The notes under the pieces were generated by a model. That model was not told the DNA's origin, searched no databases, and saw nothing but the letters and a program-made list of their open reading frames with translations. DNA of 61,506 nt from a bacterium. GTDB lineage: Bacteria; Vulcanimicrobiota; Xenobia; Xenobiales; JADMJV01. The stretch is from the NCBI GenBank assembly GCA_018780265.1, contig JADMJV010000012.1, positions 201,353-262,858 on the forward strand. Direction: 5' to 3'. A program made the translations under genes and the position numbers. Positions 49,283-58,792 of this stretch are shown here, piece after piece (the stretch's first letter is position 1; each line of letters opens with the position of its first letter).

Positions 49283-52200
49283 ATGTGCGGCATCGCGGGT
49301 CTGGTCTACGAATATAACTCGGGCGCGGCGGCCAAGGATTGGCCGGCCCTGGAAGAGGCCGTGCAGCGACTGCTGAAGCACACTCCCAACTGGGCCGATC
49401 CTCAACCGGTGTTCCCCTTGCTGGGTGCGGTCGAAGAGCACTTGAGCGACATACGCGAATGGCCCATTTTGAGCCAGTTGTGGAACAACCCCAGCCGCCA
49501 GGAGCAGTTGAACCAGGCCGCCGTTGAGTTGGAGCGCTGGGATCAGGATCTGCAAAAGGCCACCACTTCGGCCGATCTCAGCCTTTCCATCGCTTTGCTA
49601 GAGACCTGGAACGCCATCAGTGTACGCATTCGCGACATTGGCTGGACTCTCCAGCAGGATGCTTTGGGAGGGCTGCGCCGTTGCGCCCAACTGTTGCCTC
49701 ATGCCTGGCGCGACAATGCCAAGGCTTGCTTTGAATCTTGGAAGCTCACGGTGACTCTCGAGAACATCGGCCGTATGGAAGTACGAGGCCGAGATTCACT
49801 GGGCTTCTCCGTCATGGTTTCGTTCCCGGACCGCGCCTCTTTTGGGGCCTGGCGCGACAAGCTGAGCGAATCTCAAAGTCAGCAGTTGCACCATCGCCTG
49901 CAAGGGGTGGAATTGATCGATCAGGCCATCGTGGTCGATGAAGCCAGTGTGATTTTTGTCTATAAAGTGGCCCAAGAGGTGGGCGCTCTGGGGGACAATG
50001 TGGCTCAAATCTTGGGCCAGATGAAAAAGGACGAACTGCTCTGGATGGCGCTGGCTCCCGAAACCAGCCGGGTCAATGTGTTCTCCCATACTCGCTGGGC
50101 CTCCAACGGTATCATCAGCGAGCCCAACTGCCATCCCATCAGCGAATTGACCCTGAAACAAAACGGTAAGGCCAGCCAGCACGGTGCTCCTTCTCCCCAC
50201 CGCATTATGGTGTGCCTCAACGGCGACGTGGACAACTATCAGGAACTGTGCGCCCGCATTCAGTCGGAAACGGGCCGCACCATACCGGCCAAAGTCACCA
50301 CCGACACCAAAATTATTCCGGTTTTGGTGGACTACCATTTTGACCGCACCAAATCGATGCGCGAGGCCTTTTGCCGCACCGTCAGTCAGTGCGAGGGCTC
50401 GATAGCGGTGATTATGCACAACAGTCTGGAGCCGGGCCGCATCTACCTGGCTCTGCGAGGATCAGGACAGGCGCTTTTTGTGGGGCTGTGCCGCTATGGC
50501 TATGTGTTTGCCTCAGAACTCTACGGAGTGGTTGAGCAGACCCAGCGTTTCTTTCGCATGGATGGGACCACCGAGAGGGTGCCGGGCAAACCGGAGTCGG
50601 CCGGTCAGGTGCTGATCCTGGAGGCCAACGGCCAGGGAGCCCTGGAGGCCATTGAAGCCTGGTCTTTTGACGGCGAGCGCATCGAAACCAATGGCCTGAA
50701 GACCCAGAGCGCCGAGATCACCACTCGCGACATCAATCGCGGTACCTTTACTCACTATTTGCTCAAGGAGATCAACGAGGCCCCCGAGTCCATCCGCAAA
50801 ACCTTGCGCGGCAAATTTCACCTGGACGCCAACACCCGTCAGGCGCGTATGAATTTGGATGAAAAGGTCCTCCCCTTGGAAGCGCTGGAGCGACTGCGCC
50901 AGGGCAAGGTTCGTCGGCTGCTCTTTATCGGTCAGGGCACGGCGGCGGTGGCCGGCCAGGCGGTCTCGGCCATCGCCCATCGAATTTTGGGATCCAAGCT
51001 CAACGTGCAGGCCATGAAGGCCACCGAACTGTCGGGCTATTCGATGGAAGAAAATCTGGAAGACTCCCTGGTGGTGGCTATCTCTCAATCGGGCACCACC
51101 ACAGACACAAACCGCACCGTGGATATGGCCAAAAATCACGGGGCCACCGTGCTGGCCATCGTCAACCGGCGCAATTCCGACCTGGTCTACAAAGTGGATG
51201 GAGTCCTCTACACCAGCGATGGCCGCGACATCGAGATGTCGGTGGCCTCCACCAAGGCCTTCTACAGCCAGGTGGTGGCCGGCTACCTGGTTACCTACCA
51301 TCTGGCCATGGCGCTGGGCTTGATGGACCCGGCTCAGGCCTATGGGGAGTTGAGCGAGTTGCTACGCCTTCCGGACCTGATGAAGTCAGTGCTGGCCGAC
51401 CCCGACAAGATTCGCGAGTTTGCCGAGCATTGGGCGCCGGTGCGGCGCGATTGGGCCATCGTGGGCAGCGGGCCCACCCGGGCCGCCGCCGACGAAATTC
51501 GCATCAAGTTGAGTGAACTCTGCTACAAGTCGATCGCCACCGATTTTATCGAAGACAAGAAGCACATTGACCTTTCCAGCGAGCCGCTTACCCTGGTGTG
51601 CGCCGCCGGGCTGCCTTTGATGGCTTTGAAAGACGCTGTCAAAGAAGTTGCCATTTTTAAGTCGCACAAGTCGGTGCCCATTGTGATCACCACTGAAGGC
51701 TTCACGGCCTTTGAACCCTATGCCGCGGGTGTGCTCTATGTGCCCAAGACATCGGAGGCCGCCTCGGTGCTGCTCAATACATTGGTGGGCCACCTGTGGG
51801 GCTATTATTGCGCACAGGCTATCGATCGCGGAGCCGAACAGTTGCGTCACGCTCGTGCCCTGGCCGTGCAGGTGCTGACCGAAAGCGAGTCGATTCAGTT
51901 GTCTCCCAGTCTATTGCGCCAGGTGCGCGACCTGGGTCGCCGTTTTCAGGATGAACTGTGGCGGGGGCGCTTCAATAGCAGTCTGTCGCTGGAAGTGGGT
52001 TCCAAGCTCGGCGGGCTGTTTCAATATTTTACCGGAGCCAGTTCGCTGCGCCAGTTTGCGGCCGAGTTTCAGGCGCCCCCAACCGCGGTGGGCGTGGCCG
52101 AAGTGCTGATTCAGTCACTGTCTCAGGCCATCGCCGAGCTGAGCCGCCCTATCGACGCCATCAAGCACCAGGCCAAGACGGTCACGGTAGGTATCTCGCG

Positions 52201-52813
52201 CCTGGAAGAAGCCTACGAAGGGCCCCTCTTCGAGGCTCTGAGTCAACTGGCTATCGAACCCGACTCGATTCCCTACGCCGACCTGGTTACACTGCGCGTA
52301 GTCAGCCAGGCCGTCAAAGAGGTATCAGGCATCACCTGCTACCAGGTGGACGGGTTGGGCACCATGGGCGAGGTGACAGCGGCTTCGACTGTCAAAGTGA
52401 TTTCGAAACTGGGTCGGGCCGCAGCGATGCGCAGCCGGGCCGATAAGTCTCACGCTCTGGTGGGCACCAAGGAGTGGTGTGTGCGGCGCGGCTCCACCTA
52501 CATCGGACGGGGTCGCAAGGACCAGTGTCCCATTATGATCGTTCCCAGCGCCCCGCGGGGCCAGGTGGAGCGACTGGCACTGCTGCACCTGGACCTGCAC
52601 CGACAGTTGGGAGTCGAACAGAAGGTCTCGCTGTTGCGCGACCTGAGCGGCCGTTACGAGGATATTAAGAGCCAGGTGTTGGAAACGGACTCCGAGTGGA
52701 GCGATCAGGTGCTGGAGGGATTTTCGCCCGCTGACCTTATCCTGATGCCCGTGGAACAGCTGACCGAGCGTGTGCTGGCCTACTTTTTGAAGGCTCAAGA
52801 GGCCAAAGTCTAA
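49283..52813 (+). CDS. Double-length GlmS-like amidotransferase/SIS protein
   Basis: A 1176-residue relative of glucosamine-6-phosphate synthase, which is normally about 610. MCGIAGLVY gives an N-terminal nucleophile C2. A helical insert of roughly 190 residues (about 15-190) separates it from the rest of the glutaminase domain: FSHTRWASNG near 266, CLNGDVDNY near 310, and RYGYVFASELYG. Two SIS sugar isomerase domains follow: LFIGQGTAAVAG near 546 with SQSGTTTDT and VASTKAF; and IVGSGPTRAAADE near 724. The last 300 residues are extra and unrecognised. ATG 49283 follows AGGAG by eight bases. It may make glucosamine-6-phosphate or an analogue; the additions suggest regulation or another substrate. 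It lies directly ahead of the rpmH cluster. Confidence 0.83.
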   Translation: MCGIAGLVYEYNSGAAAKDWPALEEAVQRLLKHTPNWADPQPVFPLLGAVEEHLSDIREWPILSQLWNNPSRQEQLNQAAVELERWDQDLQKATTSADLSLSIALLETWNAISVRIRDIGWTLQQDALGGLRRCAQLLPHAWRDNAKACFESWKLTVTLENIGRMEVRGRDSLGFSVMVSFPDRASFGAWRDKLSESQSQQLHHRLQGVELIDQAIVVDEASVIFVYKVAQEVGALGDNVAQILGQMKKDELLWMALAPETSRVNVFSHTRWASNGIISEPNCHPISELTLKQNGKASQHGAPSPHRIMVCLNGDVDNYQELCARIQSETGRTIPAKVTTDTKIIPVLVDYHFDRTKSMREAFCRTVSQCEGSIAVIMHNSLEPGRIYLALRGSGQALFVGLCRYGYVFASELYGVVEQTQRFFRMDGTTERVPGKPESAGQVLILEANGQGALEAIEAWSFDGERIETNGLKTQSAEITTRDINRGTFTHYLLKEINEAPESIRKTLRGKFHLDANTRQARMNLDEKVLPLEALERLRQGKVRRLLFIGQGTAAVAGQAVSAIAHRILGSKLNVQAMKATELSGYSMEENLEDSLVVAISQSGTTTDTNRTVDMAKNHGATVLAIVNRRNSDLVYKVDGVLYTSDGRDIEMSVASTKAFYSQVVAGYLVTYHLAMALGLMDPAQAYGELSELLRLPDLMKSVLADPDKIREFAEHWAPVRRDWAIVGSGPTRAAADEIRIKLSELCYKSIATDFIEDKKHIDLSSEPLTLVCAAGLPLMALKDAVKEVAIFKSHKSVPIVITTEGFTAFEPYAAGVLYVPKTSEAASVLLNTLVGHLWGYYCAQAIDRGAEQLRHARALAVQVLTESESIQLSPSLLRQVRDLGRRFQDELWRGRFNSSLSLEVGSKLGGLFQYFTGASSLRQFAAEFQAPPTAVGVAEVLIQSLSQAIAELSRPIDAIKHQAKTVTVGISRLEEAYEGPLFEALSQLAIEPDSIPYADLVTLRVVSQAVKEVSGITCYQVDGLGTMGEVTAASTVKVISKLGRAAAMRSRADKSHALVGTKEWCVRRGSTYIGRGRKDQCPIMIVPSAPRGQVERLALLHLDLHRQLGVEQKVSLLRDLSGRYEDIKSQVLETDSEWSDQVLEGFSPADLILMPVEQLTERVLAYFLKAQEAKV

Positions 52814-52825
52814 CCCCCAGGCATG

Positions 52826-52855
52826 TTGACAATCTCAGGGCCGACTCAGTATAGT
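52826..52855 (+). promoter_or_regulatory. Promoter of rpmH-rnpA
   Basis: TTGACA (52826-52831), 18 bases, TATAGT (52850-52855): a perfect -35 and a five-of-six -10. It lies 23 bases ahead of the rpmH start and 12 bases behind the GlmS-like stop, so the ribosomal cluster has its own strong promoter. Confidence 0.8.
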
Positions 52856-52878
52856 GTCCGCTCTGGCGGAGGAACGAA

Positions 52879-53013
52879 ATGAAACGCACTTATCAACCCA
52901 AAAAGAAGACTCGCAAAACCGAGCACGGATTTTTCAAACGGATGGCCACCCCGGGCGGGCGCAAGGTTCTCTCTCGCCGTCGGGCCAAAGGACGAGCGCG
53001 CCTTACCTACTAG
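52879..53013 (+). CDS. rpmH: Ribosomal protein bL34
   Basis: Forty-four residues, [20 protein letters not shown], then [20 protein letters not shown] and RLTY. This is the complete bL34 of the large ribosomal subunit, with the usual extreme Arg/Lys content. GGAGGA lies six bases ahead of the ATG. It is the first gene after a strong promoter and is followed by rnpA at eight bases, the near-universal arrangement. Confidence 0.98.
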   Translation: MKRTYQPKKKTRKTEHGFFKRMATPGGRKVLSRRRAKGRARLTY

Positions 53014-53021
53014 GCTACCAG

Positions 53022-53366
53022 GTGGCCTCGCTCGAGACCTTGCGTAGAAACTGGGAGTTTCAACAAGTATTTCGCGTCGGGAAGTCCCTTCCTGGACGCG
53101 AAATTGTTATGTACGCCTTGCGCACCAAGCGCAAGGTGGCTCGTTTCGGCTTTTCGATCAGCAAGAAAGTGGGTTGCGCCGTAGTGCGCAACCGACTGCG
53201 GCGTCGTCTGCGCGAAATCTGCCGGCTTCATCTCAAAGAGCTGAAGACCGGCTTTGATCTGGTGTTGGTGGCGCGCAGCGAGGCGGGAAGCAAAGACTTT
53301 TGGGTTCTCCGGCAGGCTTTTCAGCAACAGGCCCAGCGGTTAGGATGTTGGAGTGAGCCAGCCTGA
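53022..53366 (+). CDS. rnpA: Ribonuclease P protein component
   Basis: A 114-residue basic protein that helps the RNase P RNA remove tRNA leaders. It shows the family core: LRRNWEFQQVFRVGKSLPGR, a beta strand MYALRTKRKVARFGFSISKK, and the RNR motif VGCAVVRNRLRRRLREICRL. The GTG at 53022 is eight bases behind the rpmH stop; the ribosome site is weak, suggesting coupling to rpmH. It overlaps yidD by 14 bases. The RNA subunit gene is not in the window. Confidence 0.95.
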   Translation: MASLETLRRNWEFQQVFRVGKSLPGREIVMYALRTKRKVARFGFSISKKVGCAVVRNRLRRRLREICRLHLKELKTGFDLVLVARSEAGSKDFWVLRQAFQQQAQRLGCWSEPA

Positions 53367-53589
53367 AGCGCGCCCCAGTCTCCCGGCCCGGCTGAGTCTG
53401 GTGGTGATCCGGGCTTATCAGGCGACCGCCCCCTATCGTCCCCCCATGTGCCGCTTTGTGCCAAGCTGTTCCGAGTATACCCGACAGGCTATAGAAAAAT
53501 ATGGTCTGATCAAGGGGGGATGGCTGGGCACGAAGCGAATCTGCCGATGTCACCCATTCTATCCCGGGGGCAACGACCCCGTTCCGTAA
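53353..53589 (+). CDS. yidD: Membrane insertion efficiency factor YidD
   Basis: A 78-residue protein with the YidD core: an amphipathic helix LSLVVIRAYQATAPYRPPMC, then RFVPSCSEYTRQAIEKYGLI, KGGWLGTKRICRCHPF and PGGNDPVP at the end. All conserved Cys are present. It assists YidC with membrane protein insertion on the inner face of the membrane. The GTG start overlaps rnpA, and yidC follows 15 bases later, so the order is standard. Confidence 0.95.
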   Translation: MSQPEARPSLPARLSLVVIRAYQATAPYRPPMCRFVPSCSEYTRQAIEKYGLIKGGWLGTKRICRCHPFYPGGNDPVP

Positions 53590-53604
53590 GATTCGAATGA
53601 TTTT

Positions 53605-54309
53605 ATGATTGATTTTATCAGTAATATTATGGCTGGCCTGCTTACAGGCATCGCCAACTACACCGGTAACTACGGTTTGGCTCTGGTCGTGTTTGCGGCC
53701 GTCATCAAGACCATCCTGTATCGGCCCACCCTTTCTATGTATCGCTCCCAAAAGGACATGGAAAAGATCAAGCCCAAGATGGAAGAACTCAAGAAGCTCC
53801 ACGGCGACGACCAGAAGAAGCTCAACGAAGAGATGATGAAGATGTATCAGGAAGCGGGCGTAAATCCGCTGGCCGGGTGCCTGCCTCTCTTTATCCAGAT
53901 GCCTATCCTCTTTGGCATCTGGCGAGCCATCACCAGTCACCCGGAGACTTTCCAAAGCGCTTACTTCTTGTGGATTCATCCCGGCACATTGCAAAGTCAA
54001 GTTCCGGGTTATTTTGCCTCCAGTCTGGCCGGCGCCGATATCGCCCTGGTCTTCTTTTATGGCTTCATGATGATCCTGTCCCAGCAGTTTACGCCGGGCA
54101 CCGGTGACCCCAGCCAGAAACAGATCGGCCTCTACATGAGTGTCTTTTTCACCTACATGGTCTGGAGTATGAAGTGGCCCTGCGCCCTTGTGCTTTACTG
54201 GAGCGCATTCCAATTTTTCAGTGTGCTTCAGCAAGTCTGGATCATGAAGAATCTGGCCCAACCGACCGCGCCGAAGTTGGCCCCGGTCGCCGTAACTCAG
54301 AAAGCTTGA
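53605..54309 (+). CDS. yidC: YidC/Oxa1 insertase, short form
   Basis: A 234-residue membrane insertase. The first segment (about 22-40, YGLALVVFAAVIKTILYR) is followed by the cytoplasmic helical hairpin (MYRSQKDMEKIKPKMEELKK, VNPLAGCLPLFIQMPILFGI) and three further spans to about 215. The large periplasmic domain and first anchor of proteobacterial YidC are absent, and no signal peptide is evident, which leaves a very compact protein. The hydrophilic groove normally carries an Arg in the first conserved span; here K35 and R40 are the basic residues nearby. It works with YidD and, by context, with the KH protein encoded next. Confidence 0.93.
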   Translation: MIDFISNIMAGLLTGIANYTGNYGLALVVFAAVIKTILYRPTLSMYRSQKDMEKIKPKMEELKKLHGDDQKKLNEEMMKMYQEAGVNPLAGCLPLFIQMPILFGIWRAITSHPETFQSAYFLWIHPGTLQSQVPGYFASSLAGADIALVFFYGFMMILSQQFTPGTGDPSQKQIGLYMSVFFTYMVWSMKWPCALVLYWSAFQFFSVLQQVWIMKNLAQPTAPKLAPVAVTQKA

Positions 54310-54331
54310 AACCAAAGAGGGAGGTCGTCAC

Positions 54332-54886
54332 GTGAGACAATTCTCGTCGGACGCGCAGTATGCAGAGGATGTGGTGGAAGAAGAAGCCGCCCGTCCGGTC
54401 AGGACCAACGCCGCCAAAGGCGATGACTACGATGAAGAGGACGATCCGATCGCCGATCTTCTCTTCGACATCATGGATCTGATGGGAATCGAAGCCGAAA
54501 TCGAGTTTGAGGAACGCGACGATCACATCCGTTATCACATTGAGGGCCCCGAACTCGGGGTGCTCATCGGCAGACACGGTCAAACTCTGGAAGCCCTTCA
54601 GTTTCTGGTGGGCGTCATCAACGCCCGCCGCAGCCTGGTGGACTACCGCGTGGTGATCGACGTAGAGGGCTATCGGGAGCGTCGCGAAAAGCAGTTGCGC
54701 GATCTGGCCCGTCGCTCGGCCCTGAAGGCCAATCGGGAGGGGCGCAAAATTGTGCTCTCGCCTATGCCACCAGGGGATCGTCGTGTGATCCACCTGACCC
54801 TGGCTCAAGACGGCAGCGTGAAAACTTATTCTGAAGGGGAAGAGCCTGATCGTTGCGTGGTGATCTCTCCGGGAGACCAGGAATAG
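54332..54886 (+). CDS. jag: Jag/KhpB RNA-binding protein (KH-R3H)
   Basis: A 184-residue protein. An acidic N-terminal stretch (about 10-40) takes the place of the Jag-N domain. A KH domain with the RNA-binding loop IGRHGQTL (about 80-87) and an R3H domain (RRSALKANREGRKIVLSPMP, then RRVIHLTLAQ) follow. KhpB-type proteins bind many RNAs and influence cell division and envelope synthesis. GTG 54332 is preceded by GAGGTCGTCAC. The end overlaps mnmE by 34 bases. Position behind yidC is typical. Confidence 0.93.
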   Translation: MRQFSSDAQYAEDVVEEEAARPVRTNAAKGDDYDEEDDPIADLLFDIMDLMGIEAEIEFEERDDHIRYHIEGPELGVLIGRHGQTLEALQFLVGVINARRSLVDYRVVIDVEGYRERREKQLRDLARRSALKANREGRKIVLSPMPPGDRRVIHLTLAQDGSVKTYSEGEEPDRCVVISPGDQE

Positions 54887-56232
54887 AAACGGCCGAAGAC
54901 ACCATTGTGGCCATCGCCACTCCGCCCGGTGAGGGAGGAGTGGCGATTGTCCGTTTGAGCGGGCCGCTGGCTCCCAGACTGCTGGCCCGCCTCTACGGCC
55001 GCCCCCGCGTCTACTGGGAATCACACAAGCTTTACTATGGGCCGGTGCTACAGGCGGATGGGGAGGCCATTGACCAGGGCCTGGTGGTCTGGATGAAAGC
55101 CCCCCATTCTTACACGGGCGAGGAGGTGGCCGAGTTTCACTTGCATGGAGGCTCGGCACTGGCCCATTTGCTGATGCAGAGTTGCCTGACGTTGGGCGCT
55201 CGGCTGGCTCGGCCCGGCGAATTTACCCTGCGCGCTTTCATGAATGGAAAACTGGACCTGGCCCAGGCCGAGGCGGTTCAGCAACTGATTCAAAGTCGCA
55301 GCCTGGTGGCCGCGCGCCTGGCCAGTCGCAATCTGCTGGGCCACTTTTCCAGTCAGGTCGAGCAGATTCGCCACGATTTACTGGACTGGCTGGCCTTGCT
55401 GGAGGCCGAGATCGACTTTGGCGATGAGGTGCCTGGCCTGCCCCTGGAGCAATCGCTACAGCGCTGGACGCGAGCCCACGACCGACTGGAACGAATGCTT
55501 CAACAGGGGCAGGGTGGCAAAGCTCTGGCCGACGGTCTGCGCACGGTGATTTTGGGGGCTCCCAACGCCGGCAAGTCGACCTTGATGAATTTACTGCTGG
55601 GCCGTCAGCGAGCGCTGGTTACCGACGTGGCCGGCACCACCCGCGATACTCTAGAGGAGCCCCTGGTGGTGGCTGGTATTGCACTGTTGTTAGTGGATAC
55701 TGCCGGGGTCAGGCCCACCACCGACGACTTGGTGGAGCGTCTGGGCATGGAGCGGGCCCGCCAGGAGGCGGCTCAGGCCGACCTGATTTTGTGGGTGGTA
55801 GACGGCCATGACCCCGACCCCCCCGAGCCGGAATTTTACGCCGCCGTCTTCGACAAGCCGCACCTGCTGCTGCTCAACAAGGCCGACCTGGGTCTGGCCC
55901 CCTGGACCAACACGGCTGAGGTGGCTGTGCGTCTCTCCCTTTTGGAAAAGGAGGGGGCCGAGCCGCTCTGGCCCGCGCTGGAAAAATGGGTGCAGAGGCT
56001 GGCCGGCCAGCAGCATGACGTAATTCGTTTGACCCAGCGCCAGTGGGAGTCGCTGTTGCAGGCTCAGCAATCCTTACTACGCCTGCGCGAGACCCTGGAA
56101 GCCGGCATGTCGGCCGAGTTCCTGGCCCTGGATTTGCGCGCGGCGGCTCAAGCTCTAGGCCAGATTCAGGGCCTGAACGTGAGCGAAGAGATCCTGGATC
56201 GCATCTTTTCCACCTTTTGCTTGGGTAAATAA
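54853..56232 (+). CDS. mnmE: tRNA modification GTPase MnmE
   Basis: A 459-residue GTPase which, with MnmG, builds the cmnm5 group on U34 of certain tRNAs. The N-terminal folate-binding domain starts at DTIVAIATPPGEGGVAIVRL; the helical domain is interrupted by the G domain: GAPNAGKST (G1, about 233), VAGTTRDT (G2), DTAG (G3), NKAD (G4). The C-terminal FSTFCLGK keeps the family Cys. The start is unclear: TTG 54853 is the only usual start codon ahead of the conserved region, lying inside jag; an ATA further in cannot be excluded. The G domain looks complete. Confidence 0.94.
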   Translation: MRGDLSGRPGIETAEDTIVAIATPPGEGGVAIVRLSGPLAPRLLARLYGRPRVYWESHKLYYGPVLQADGEAIDQGLVVWMKAPHSYTGEEVAEFHLHGGSALAHLLMQSCLTLGARLARPGEFTLRAFMNGKLDLAQAEAVQQLIQSRSLVAARLASRNLLGHFSSQVEQIRHDLLDWLALLEAEIDFGDEVPGLPLEQSLQRWTRAHDRLERMLQQGQGGKALADGLRTVILGAPNAGKSTLMNLLLGRQRALVTDVAGTTRDTLEEPLVVAGIALLLVDTAGVRPTTDDLVERLGMERARQEAAQADLILWVVDGHDPDPPEPEFYAAVFDKPHLLLLNKADLGLAPWTNTAEVAVRLSLLEKEGAEPLWPALEKWVQRLAGQQHDVIRLTQRQWESLLQAQQSLLRLRETLEAGMSAEFLALDLRAAAQALGQIQGLNVSEEILDRIFSTFCLGK

Positions 56233-56249
56233 GGTGCTAGAATCGCCGA

Positions 56250-58118
56250 ATGGAAATCGATAGCGACATCCTGGTAGTGGGGGCGGGCCACGCCGGCTGT
56301 GAAGCGGCCCTGGCTGCGGCCCGCATGGGCTGCCGGGTGGTGGTGCTCACCTCCAGTCTCAATCAGGTGGCCCGTATGCCCTGCAATCCTTCGATTGGGG
56401 GACCGGCCAAGGCCCATCTGGTCAAAGAGGTCGATGCGCTGGGCGGCATTATGGGTCAGGCTATCGATGAGACTCACGTGCACATTCGCATGCTCAACAC
56501 CAGCAAGGGCCCGGCCGTTCAGGCTTTGCGAGCTCAGGCGGACCGTCCGCGCTACTCGGAACGGGTGCAACTGGAGGTGGTCTCCCACCCCAACATTCAG
56601 ATCGTCCAGGACATGATATTGCAGTTGCAGTTGCAGCAGGGCGAGATCGTGGGAGCCGTGGGCACCACTGGCTGCCTCTATCGGGCCGGCGCCACGGTGC
56701 TGACGACCGGCACTTTTCTGGGCGGACTCATCCATATGGGCGAAACCTCATTTGCGGGCGGCCGGAGCGGCGAACCCCCGGCCCAGGCCCTGTCGGAATC
56801 GCTGCGCGCCTGCGGCCTGGAGTTGGGACGCCTGAAGACGGGCACCACCCCACGCCTCCATCGAGACAGCATCAACTGGGCGGCTATGGAAGAGCAAAAG
56901 CCCACTGACACTCCGCTGGTCTTCTCAGAGCGCTCTCCTTTGAGCCTGCCCCCCCGCCAACTCAGTTGCTATCTGACGCGCACCACGGCAGCCACCAAAG
57001 AGGCCATTCTGGCCAATTTGCACCGCAGCCCGATGTATATCGGCGTGATTGAGGGTACCGGCCCTCGCTACTGCCCTTCGATTGAAGACAAGATGGTGCG
57101 CTTTGCCGACAAGGACAGCCATCAGATTTTTGTGGAGCCGGAAGGCTTCGACGTGCCTGAGGTCTATCTGCAGGGCGTTTCCACCAGTCTCCCGCTGGAT
57201 GTGCAGTGGCAGATTGTGCATAGCATTCCTGGTCTGGAGAAGGCCGTCATTTTGCGCCCCGGCTACGCCGTCGAATACGACTTTGTGCATCCTACCCAGT
57301 TGCAGCACACGCTGGAAGTAACCAGTCTGCGCCGTCTTTTCTTGGCTGGCCAGATCAACGGCACCTCGGGCTACGAGGAGGCCGCGGCTCAGGGTCTGCT
57401 GGCCGGCATCAACGCAGCCTTGCGCGCTTCGGCCTCCAGTCTCTTAGAACTGGGCCGCGAGCAGGCTTATCTGGGCGTCTTGGTTGACGATCTGGTCACG
57501 CGCGGCACCAGCGAACCCTATCGCATGCACACCTCGCGGGCCGAGTATCGACTTTTGCTTCGTCAGGACAATGCCGATGAGCGCCTGACCGAGGTGGGCT
57601 ATCGCCTGGGTTGCGTGAGCACGGCCCAATTTACCGCCTTTACCGAAAAAGAACTGCTGAGTCAGGCCGAATACGAGCGTTTGCAGAGCACCCGGCTCAA
57701 GCCGGCGGAGGCCGAGCAGGCCACGGCCCGTTTTGGCACCCCGGTGCGACCCGGCTGCAGCCTTTACGAACTGCTCAAGAGGCCGCACATCGGCCTGGAT
57801 CAGATTCGCCTCTTTGAAGGGCTGGAGCCGTTAGGGCAGCGTATTCAAGAGCGTGTTGAAATTCGCGTCAAATACGATGGCTATATGAAGCGTCAGGAAG
57901 ACGAGGTGGCTCGCTTTCGCCGCATGGAAGAGCGCGAACTACCCGAAGGAATGGACTATAAGGGTCTGGTGTCGTTGTCACTGGAGGCTCGCGAGAAGCT
58001 GCAGCGTCATCGGCCGCGCACTTTGGGGCAGGCCTCACGCATCCCCGGCGTGTCGCCGTCGGACATCGCCACTTTGCTGGTCAGCCTGAAGCAGGGGCGC
58101 CTGTGCAAATCGCGTTAG
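56250..58118 (+). CDS. mnmG: tRNA modification enzyme MnmG (GidA)
   Basis: A 622-residue FAD enzyme, partner of MnmE. The FAD-binding loop GAGHAGCEAALAAARMG is at 11-27, followed by the family signature NPSIGGPAKAHLVKEVDALG (about 50-70), the conserved QRxxx-type region LNTSKGPAVQALRAQADRPR (near 85-104), the second signature LFLAGQINGTSGYEEAAAQG (about 368) and the C-terminal MnmE-binding helices (VKYDGYMKRQEDEVARFRRM). Length and motifs are normal. ATG 56250 is 17 bases behind mnmE; rsmG begins inside the 3' end. Confidence 0.97.
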   Translation: MEIDSDILVVGAGHAGCEAALAAARMGCRVVVLTSSLNQVARMPCNPSIGGPAKAHLVKEVDALGGIMGQAIDETHVHIRMLNTSKGPAVQALRAQADRPRYSERVQLEVVSHPNIQIVQDMILQLQLQQGEIVGAVGTTGCLYRAGATVLTTGTFLGGLIHMGETSFAGGRSGEPPAQALSESLRACGLELGRLKTGTTPRLHRDSINWAAMEEQKPTDTPLVFSERSPLSLPPRQLSCYLTRTTAATKEAILANLHRSPMYIGVIEGTGPRYCPSIEDKMVRFADKDSHQIFVEPEGFDVPEVYLQGVSTSLPLDVQWQIVHSIPGLEKAVILRPGYAVEYDFVHPTQLQHTLEVTSLRRLFLAGQINGTSGYEEAAAQGLLAGINAALRASASSLLELGREQAYLGVLVDDLVTRGTSEPYRMHTSRAEYRLLLRQDNADERLTEVGYRLGCVSTAQFTAFTEKELLSQAEYERLQSTRLKPAEAEQATARFGTPVRPGCSLYELLKRPHIGLDQIRLFEGLEPLGQRIQERVEIRVKYDGYMKRQEDEVARFRRMEERELPEGMDYKGLVSLSLEAREKLQRHRPRTLGQASRIPGVSPSDIATLLVSLKQGRLCKSR

Positions 58119-58768
58119 AACCCCTTCAGCAGAACTTGCTGCAACAATATGTGGACATGTTGCTGGAGCAGGGCGACCGGCTGGGCCTGACAGCCTTTCG
58201 CACTCCCGAGCCGATCTGGAGCGAATTGATCGCCGATTCGGCGTCGGCCTCGGCTAAACTGCCCGCCAACGGCGAAGTACTCGACCTGGGTAGCGGCGGT
58301 GGCTGTCCCGGGATCGTGTTGCAAGTTTTGCGTCCTGACAACCGCCTGTTTTTGCTGGAGTCCAATGGACGCAAGGCCGGCTTTCTGCGCGAGGTGGTGG
58401 CGCGGCTGGAACTGCCCAGCCAGGTGCTGCAAGAGCGCTCAGAAACGGTGGCCCACCAGGCTGCCTATCGGGAGCGTTTTGACATGGTGGTAGCCAAAGC
58501 GGTGGCCAGTCTGCCTGTGTTGGTGGAACTGGCTCTGCCCCTGCTCAAGGTGCAGGGGCGCCTGTTGGCCTTTAAGGGGCCGCAGGCCCAACAAGAGGTG
58601 GACGAGGCGGCCGTCGCCCTCAAGGCGCTTCACGGCAAAACCCTGGGCGTTGAGCCCTATGAGTTGGGCGAAAAGTCTTATCGTCACGTGATCGTGCAAA
58701 AAACTGCTGCCACCAGCAAAGACTACCCCCGCCGTCCCGGCATCCCCGCCAAGCAACCTTTGCGCTAG
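58103..58768 (+). CDS. rsmG: 16S rRNA m7G527 methyltransferase
   Basis: A 221-residue RsmG (GidB), which methylates G527 of 16S rRNA. The SAM-binding motif VLDLGSGGGCPGIVLQVLRP (about 60-79), LFLLESNGRKAGFLREVVAR, and DMVVAKAVASLPVLVELALP are as in the family. The GTG start overlaps mnmG by 16 bases. The C-terminal tail is slightly long and Pro-rich (RRPGIPAKQP). In many genomes parA and parB follow; here they do not. Confidence 0.95.
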   Translation: MQIALEPLQQNLLQQYVDMLLEQGDRLGLTAFRTPEPIWSELIADSASASAKLPANGEVLDLGSGGGCPGIVLQVLRPDNRLFLLESNGRKAGFLREVVARLELPSQVLQERSETVAHQAAYRERFDMVVAKAVASLPVLVELALPLLKVQGRLLAFKGPQAQQEVDEAAVALKALHGKTLGVEPYELGEKSYRHVIVQKTAATSKDYPRRPGIPAKQPLR

Positions 58769-58792
58769 CTGGCGGCCCTGGTCGCAGGCGTT

